Below are positions 58,701-64,000 of a stretch of 64,000 nucleotides of DNA, piece after piece. Position 1 is the stretch's first letter. Each line of letters begins with the position of its first letter. The position numbers and the translations under genes were made by a program. The stretch lies in assembly GCA_020543525.1 (NCBI GenBank), contig JAHYIO010000007.1, positions 558,001 to 622,000 on the forward strand, written 5' to 3'. Source of the stretch: Coriolopsis trogii (taxonomy: Eukaryota; Basidiomycota; Agaricomycetes; Polyporales; Polyporaceae). The notes under the pieces were generated by a model. It saw only the letters and a program-made list of their open reading frames with translations, did not search any database and was not told the origin of the DNA.

Positions 58701-61700
58701 AGACTCTCGCCCACCTCAGGACTATCGTGGTTCGTCATGGCGTCCAGGCTGGTGTCATCCGTCATAGCGTCAAGAGGTCGGCCACTCTCGCTCCAAATAT
58801 CGTCCGCTTGGCTGAGACTGCTCTCCGGCCGTTTCGCGTTGTGGTCGCGCATCGTCTTCACCTTCGTGATCTTCTCGTACAGCTTGTTCAGGTCCTCGTC
58901 CGGGAGGTTGTCCAGCTGGGGGTCCATGCCGAGTCTCGCGAGTGCCGCTTCCCGTTTTGCGAAAGTCCAGTCTACCTCCCCAGCTTCTACGCTGGAGCCT
59001 GTCGGGGAGCTAGGACGGGGAGAGTCGGCCCCCGCGGCGAGATCTGCAGCGGTGACGCTGATGCTCATTTGCGACTTCGCACGAGCACGATCTCGTAGCT
59101 TCCGAACTTCTTCGGGGTTGTTGAAACGGAAGACGTGGTGCTCACCTGATCCGCCATGAGTCCCACCTTCATATGAGCAACGAATTCGAAAGCTTACCCA
59201 TAATGATCCGGAAGCCAGATCGAAGCTTGTGGCCCTGCAACGACAGATGAGTTCATGGTCAACGATAAAACCTCCGAACACGCACTTCGCCAGGGGTGAT
59301 CTGTCGACCATTCAGGAACTGCAGAAACTGTCAGTATGTTAATGAATGAACAGTGCTCGCCACGTACAGTCACGGCGTTGGGTAAAGCATAGAGGGTGCA
59401 TTTGCCATCGACATTCTCGAAGTAACAATGCTCCTCTGCGATGCTTTCACCACTGAGACGGATAGCAGCCGGCTTTTCGCTGTCCATACGTCCGACTTCC
59501 GTCTTGCCTGGCTTGAGCTGGTAGATCAGACACTCGCTCATGAGCGGATCCTCGTTCTGTCACATTGAAGATAACGGTGAATCTCCATATGAAAGTATCG
59601 TCTATAGACGCGCAGCTCACCAGGTTGACCAAGTGGGGCATCTTCTTCGGAGTGTGCACACCGACGTTGTTCTTGTCGACGGAGATACCGAGCTCCTCGA
59701 GTGCCTTCTCCCGCTCTTTCTGCACCTCTTGAGTTCGCTGCATCTTCTCCTCCCAAGTCTCGTTCAGACTCTGCATGAGCTTCTCGCTCGTCTCCAGCTG
59801 CTCCTGTAGTTCGGCCTTGGTGACCGTCTTGATGGTCCCGTCCTTCGCCTGGTATGTGACCTTCTGCTGCGAAGCCGGGATCTTCGGGTCGAAGACGGAC
59901 TCCGAGCTGGCCCCGGACACGCGGGCTCGGAGCATCTCGAGTTCCTCCTTAAGTTCGCGGACGAGCTTCGCGTTCGGGTCCTCGTTAATGACAGCCTTGT
60001 TCTTGATCTTCTTCGCCTGATCGGCATAACGCAACGTACTCAACGTCTCCTCGTACTGCACATCGGCGGGAGAGATGGCAGCAATCATCGCTGTCTTGGA
60101 GTTTCCACCCAGACTGTCCTTCAACAGCCATGTGAGGACCTGCAATCCCCTGACTTAGGTGCAGCACAGGCATCAAGAAAGGCATAGAAGACGCACGGAA
60201 TCACGGTAAGGAATAAAGTCCTCTGCCTTCCCCTTCTTGCCCTTCTTTCCCTCCGACTGACTGGCGGCGGCGAGTGCAGCGATGACCTTTCCGAGTGTAG
60301 TCAAGGATTTGTTGATATTCGCTCCTTCCTTCAACCGCTGTCCCGTCGCACCGGTGGAGTTGGCACGTTCGGAACCCGCGAGATCGACAAGGTTGATGCG
60401 GGACACCTTCTCGGTATCGAGATTCGTATCAACGTCGTGTCGTTTCATGGTGAGGAGTAGCGTGAATACTGCATGTGAACGCGAAGAACTGCATTGAGGA
60501 TCATAGTCAGCACATTCGGATCTCTTCAACCAGCGTGTGTTACAGCATCGGGTGTAGATACGATGAAGAATAGCACGGGTCGCGTACGAACACGGTCGCG
60601 CACCCATGAGTACACGGGGCCAATGCTCTGAAGAAACAAGATGGCCGACCCGTCATCCCATGCGGGCATATATCCACCCATTCCGCGTGAGAGTAACCCG
60701 GGATGCACGCCTCTCACCAGAGAATGGAACAGATGACACAGAAAAGATGGTAGCAAAATTCGAAGGATGGAGGGATAGAGGGGTTGTGAAAATGGAGTGG
60801 TGGGGGCTACAGTAGGGGTGGGTCTACGCACGTTTCGTTCATATTCGTCGCAGCGACTGTTCGCGCCTTATTACCCTCGTCCATGAGCGTCATCATCTCG
60901 TCGTAGCTGTTCACGACGAGTTTCGAGAGATCCTCCACATAGGGCCCGAGACTTGGATGTTCACGAACTCGGAGGTTGCCAGTGTTCTTCGGGTTCAGAA
61001 GGTCGCGCACCTTCTCGTTGTAGATTTCGATGTAGGATACCTCTACCGTGAAATTAATGTGGGGATCGGCGGCCTTCTTCTGCTCGACTCGCGCGAACAG
61101 CTCGGAACAAGTAAGTGGTATAATCCCCTTGTCGGGGCCGTCTGACAAGCAGGTTATGGGGGTGCGGGCGTGGAGGCTGAAACAGAAAGGACTTACAACC
61201 CATCATACTGTAGGACTTCCCAGAACCTGGTCAATTCGCCCATGAGATATCACCCCGCCTAGCCGTCTGGCTCGTAAGACGTACCTGTCTGTCCATCTTG
61301 CTTGAATGTCAGCATACAGCCGCAGATATGAAGTCAATTTCATAGACTCACAAGCCAAGATACACGCATTGAACCCTGCAAAACCATGATCGAGCAGTTC
61401 CTTGCCAAGGTCGTCGTACAGCGTCTGCTGCGAACAGTAACCTGGCTCATCCCTGGGCCCAGCCGACCAATAACTCTTGTCAAAGGTGAAGGTCATGGTC
61501 TTGCGCTCGCTCGCACGTCCTGACGCCGCCTGCGCGCCCGCCGAGCCTGCCTCTGGGGGCTCTAAAATGGTTTGGTTGCCGTCCATACGGACGAGACATT
61601 TCGCGCCACGGGCGATCTCTGTAAGACACCATCAAGCAGACCATGCATAGATAATTGAGGAGATGGAAGGACGAGATTTAAGGTCAGGCGAGGGTCAGAC

Positions 61701-61791
61701 GCGTTAGGGAGAGCGAAAAAGACGAACCGCGTCCGTTGAGGGGCCGGCACCGGACCACGACCTTGATGTTTCCATCGCCATGCTCAGCCAT
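55790..61791 (-). CDS. UNC104: kinesin-3 (Unc104/KIF1 family), long-range vesicle motor
   Basis: Plus-end-directed microtubule motor for early endosomes and vesicles. Sixteen exons: 61791-61728, 61618-61352, 61296-61285, 61226-61197, 61141-60832, 60488-60197, 60139-59621, 59556-59368, 59318-59286, 59234-59198, 59145-58365, 58314-56472, 56404-56292, 56232-56146, 56082-55974 and 55906-55790, about 1600 aa. The motor domain has [11 protein letters not shown]-loop GQTGSGKS (112-119), NMNETSSRSHA and [12 protein letters not shown]. It is followed by the neck and coiled coil, FHA domain (from about 500: [50 protein letters not shown]), a coiled segment, the long KIF1 middle region, and a C-terminal PH domain ([31 protein letters not shown]) for PI(4)P membranes. 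Intron 5 is 343 nt, far above local norms; exon 3 is 12 nt. Confidence 0.95.
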
Positions 61792-63019
61792 GGGCTTCGG
61801 TGGGCAGTCACAGGATAGTCGTCAGTCGTCAGGAGCAAGCCGATAGTCTATGCCACAACTGAACGAGCGGAGGGAGGAGGACCAGGATGGGGGCACAGAG
61901 AGAGGCACACAGCCGATGGGCGTCTTGTCCGACGCGTCCCAAATTCGCGCGTTGCCTACCGTGCTTGCTTTGCGTTGCCACGCTCCTGGCAATGGTCAAG
62001 GCTCATGTCCTGCTGATGGCCTGTATGTGTCTACATCTTGTGCACCGAAGCGTCCACGTCCTGGTAGCCTGCAGACTCTCGACTCTACGCGTGGCAAGTG
62101 CTCGGTGTACGGTATGCGTACAGATAATAACGCCGGTGGGATGTTAGGGACTCGAAGGCCTGCATGCAATGCTGATTAGATCAAGGTGGCGAGCTTGAGA
62201 CCATCCGTTGAAGACGATATCTAATCGCGAAGCCAGTCACTCCAGCTCCATAAATGCATATATTCCGAGCGTGTTGGTCCGTGCGCAGGCCGTATTGTAC
62301 GTACAAACAAAAGATTAGAAGGATAATGCACGAGAACAATGGAACGTGTTTCCACCGAAGTGGCCCAGGGAACCCGTGTGTATCGATTGTGGTGCGTGCG
62401 CACTTTATCATTCCAGTCATCCTGGCAGCGTACAGCAAGAGCAGCGACTGCTGGCTCTCGAACATGAGAAGATATGCGCATGTCAGCGCTGCGCACTGTT
62501 CGATGTGTTCTGCTCGGTGCCGGAGGGAGCTGCAGGTTTGTCAACGCGCGGCGCGTATCTGAGAGATCCGGGAATGGTAACTGCGGATGCGTCGGTCGCC
62601 CAAACAGGGAATGCCTGGGTGAGTTCAGAGGAGCATGGCCAACCGTCCTGGCCTGTCGTCCTCGTCGTCGTTGTCGTCGTCGTCCGAGCATGTAGGAGGG
62701 TCGAGAGGAGGAGCGGGTCGGAGGATGCGGGGAAATCGGGGCAGGCGAAGGGCTCGTGGCGTGGAAGCAGTGCCGTCGCTCAAGCGTGTGAGTGCGTCTG
62801 CCACAACGCGACTCAACTTTCCCTTCCTCTCCTCCCCGTCGTCCCTCGACGTCGTCGACGTCCTTGAGGCCTCCTGCCCCTCCGTCTTCACCCTCTGCGT
62901 TGCTGGCATCTTCTATCTCGCCGCCGTCCGTCTCCTCTCCAGGCCCTGACTTCCTATCTTCTGCATGCAACAACACGTCCTTGCTCTCGCGTCGGTGACC
63001 TCACTCTCCGCAAGCCACC
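61792..63019. other. divergent intergenic, Unc104 and Q-rich gene promoters
   Basis: About 1.2 kb between divergent starts. A (TCG/TCC)n-type trinucleotide tract lies at about 62655-62690 and produces long but meaningless frames on both strands. The CT-rich stretch at 62815-62990 is likely the 5' leader of the plus-strand gene. Confidence 0.5.
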
Positions 63020-64000
63020 ATGGACGTCCAACAACAACATGGCATGATACGCCCCAGCGTTCCAAGCATGCATCAGGGCCTCATGAACCAGCAGCAGTTC
63101 TTGCCACCGCAGCCACCGCAAGGTCAGCAAGCCTTGCAGCATAACATGATACTCTCGAGCAATCAGGGCGGGAACCCCGGCCTGAGTCTCATGGGCGGCC
63201 AGCCTGGCGCTTCCAATCCCAATTATTCTCTCGGTATGCAATCCGCCGCCGCTCCACGTCGTCCCGTCTTCATGGGCCAACACCCTAACGGTGTCATGAA
63301 TCCCGCCGGCGGCGCGGGTCCCTCTCACATGGCTAGTCTCACTCCTAACCAGCTACAGGGTATGACCTTCCCTGGCGCGAACATGCCCATCCGACGAGTA
63401 CCCTCGCAGCCGATGGGACAGGCGGGAGCACACGGGATGTCCGGTATGCCTCCAGGGATGCAGCCAGGAATGCAGCCAGGTATGATCGGCGGCGGTGGGA
63501 TGGGTCTGAACGGGCCGCATATGGGCGCGATCCGGAGTGGTATGCCAACTCAGCAGCAGATGCACATGCAGATGCGCCAACAGCAACAACAACAGCAGCA
63601 GCAGGGAGGCGGTATCTCTCCCGACATGGGCATGCCGATGAACAGGCCGACACATATGCAGCCGCATGCGCGGATGGGTTCGGGACAGCTCATGCCTAAC
63701 CTATCCCAACCGTCAAGTCTGGGGCCGTCGCATGGGATGTCACAGCCGATGCAACCACACGCTTTTGGGAATGCTATGTCGATGCAGCATCATCAGCAGT
63801 CGCAAATGGGCTCGTCTCAACTTGGCTCGTCGCAGCTGGGCCAGTCACCACATATCGGACCCTCGGGACAACAGCAGCCGACCATGGGTGGTGGTATGGC
63901 GGGTAGCCCGATGCCTCCACAAGCAGCCACAAACCGCCCGCAGATGGCCCCCGACAATGCGATGTTCATGGCTTTCCAGAACCCGCCCATGCAGCCACAG
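63020..64000 (+). CDS. Gln/Met/Gly-rich protein, N-terminus (partial, runs off right edge)
   Basis: Open from ATG at 63020 (MDVQQQHGMIRPSVPSMHQG) to the window end without a stop or obvious intron, at least 327 codons. It is low complexity: Gln runs including nine consecutive Gln codons at about 63580-63603, GMQPG repeats, MGQ/MQP motifs, and SSQLGSSQLGQS. Such disordered N-termini are common in fungal chromatin or transcription regulators (SWI/SNF, Mediator, LisH-type co-repressors), but no structured domain lies in the window, so no function is assigned. No signal peptide. Confidence 0.7.
   Translation, partial: MDVQQQHGMIRPSVPSMHQGLMNQQQFLPPQPPQGQQALQHNMILSSNQGGNPGLSLMGGQPGASNPNYSLGMQSAAAPRRPVFMGQHPNGVMNPAGGAGPSHMASLTPNQLQGMTFPGANMPIRRVPSQPMGQAGAHGMSGMPPGMQPGMQPGMIGGGGMGLNGPHMGAIRSGMPTQQQMHMQMRQQQQQQQQQGGGISPDMGMPMNRPTHMQPHARMGSGQLMPNLSQPSSLGPSHGMSQPMQPHAFGNAMSMQHHQQSQMGSSQLGSSQLGQSPHIGPSGQQQPTMGGGMAGSPMPPQAATNRPQMAPDNAMFMAFQNPPMQPQ

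Noticed and set aside
62221..62976. 251-codon minus-strand frame with Asp/Glu runs
   Set aside because: Produced by a trinucleotide tract and CT-rich leader; no conserved-looking content.

Overview
This is nuclear DNA of a filamentous basidiomycete, probably an agaricomycete of the polypore type (inference). Genes carry many introns of about 50-65 nt with GTRNGY...YAG borders. The gene set fits: Pol III RPC160, OLE1 desaturase with fused cytochrome b5, Unc104 kinesin, KGD4, Rab escort protein and S10 carboxypeptidases. Gene models were assembled by eye from splice signals, reading phase and family motifs. Every spliced model given as complete closes in frame.

Layout. 0-4 kb: P450 N-terminus and a serine carboxypeptidase. 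4-9.3 kb: decayed coding sequence, then repeat elements A and B1. 9.8-22 kb is a dense conserved block: KGD4 (-), Rab escort protein (-), nucleolin/Gar2 (+), proteasome alpha-6 (-) and RNA polymerase III largest subunit (+). 22.2-27.2 kb: elements B2 and C, each followed by carboxypeptidase debris. 27.3-36.5 kb holds local paralogues: two small serine-palmitoyltransferase-type subunits, a second carboxypeptidase and two secreted proteins of unknown family. 37.3-38.6 kb: a possible element with 37-bp inverted termini. 39.2-42.7 kb: inverted copies of B and A. 43-63 kb: ARL2, OLE1, two tandem glycosyltransferase-like genes, IMP3, Unc104 and the start of a Q/M/G-rich protein.

The most unusual content is the repeat system: six copies of small-ORF genes (A x2, B x3, C x1) in about 36 kb. 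They share a promoter block and, where intact, a C-terminus of the type IKYR...RKV-EL-DLAGC. Each is followed by one to three diverged tandem units of about 350-450 bp. These units contain a perfect 12-bp palindrome (12 copies in all), a hairpin whose arms covary between units and a second hairpin usually closed by a TTCG loop. Between A and B, in both the left and the inverted right copy, lies a decayed copy of an RPC1 exon. Because B2 sits directly downstream of intact RPC1, this suggests that B was duplicated together with the RPC1 3' end. I do not recognise the encoded proteins or the structured units.

Functional groupings visible: ribosome and RNA synthesis (RPC1, Gar2, IMP3), mitochondrial 2-oxoglutarate dehydrogenase (KGD4), membrane lipids (OLE1, two SPT small-subunit-like proteins) and vesicle/microtubule traffic (Rab escort protein, ARL2, Unc104).
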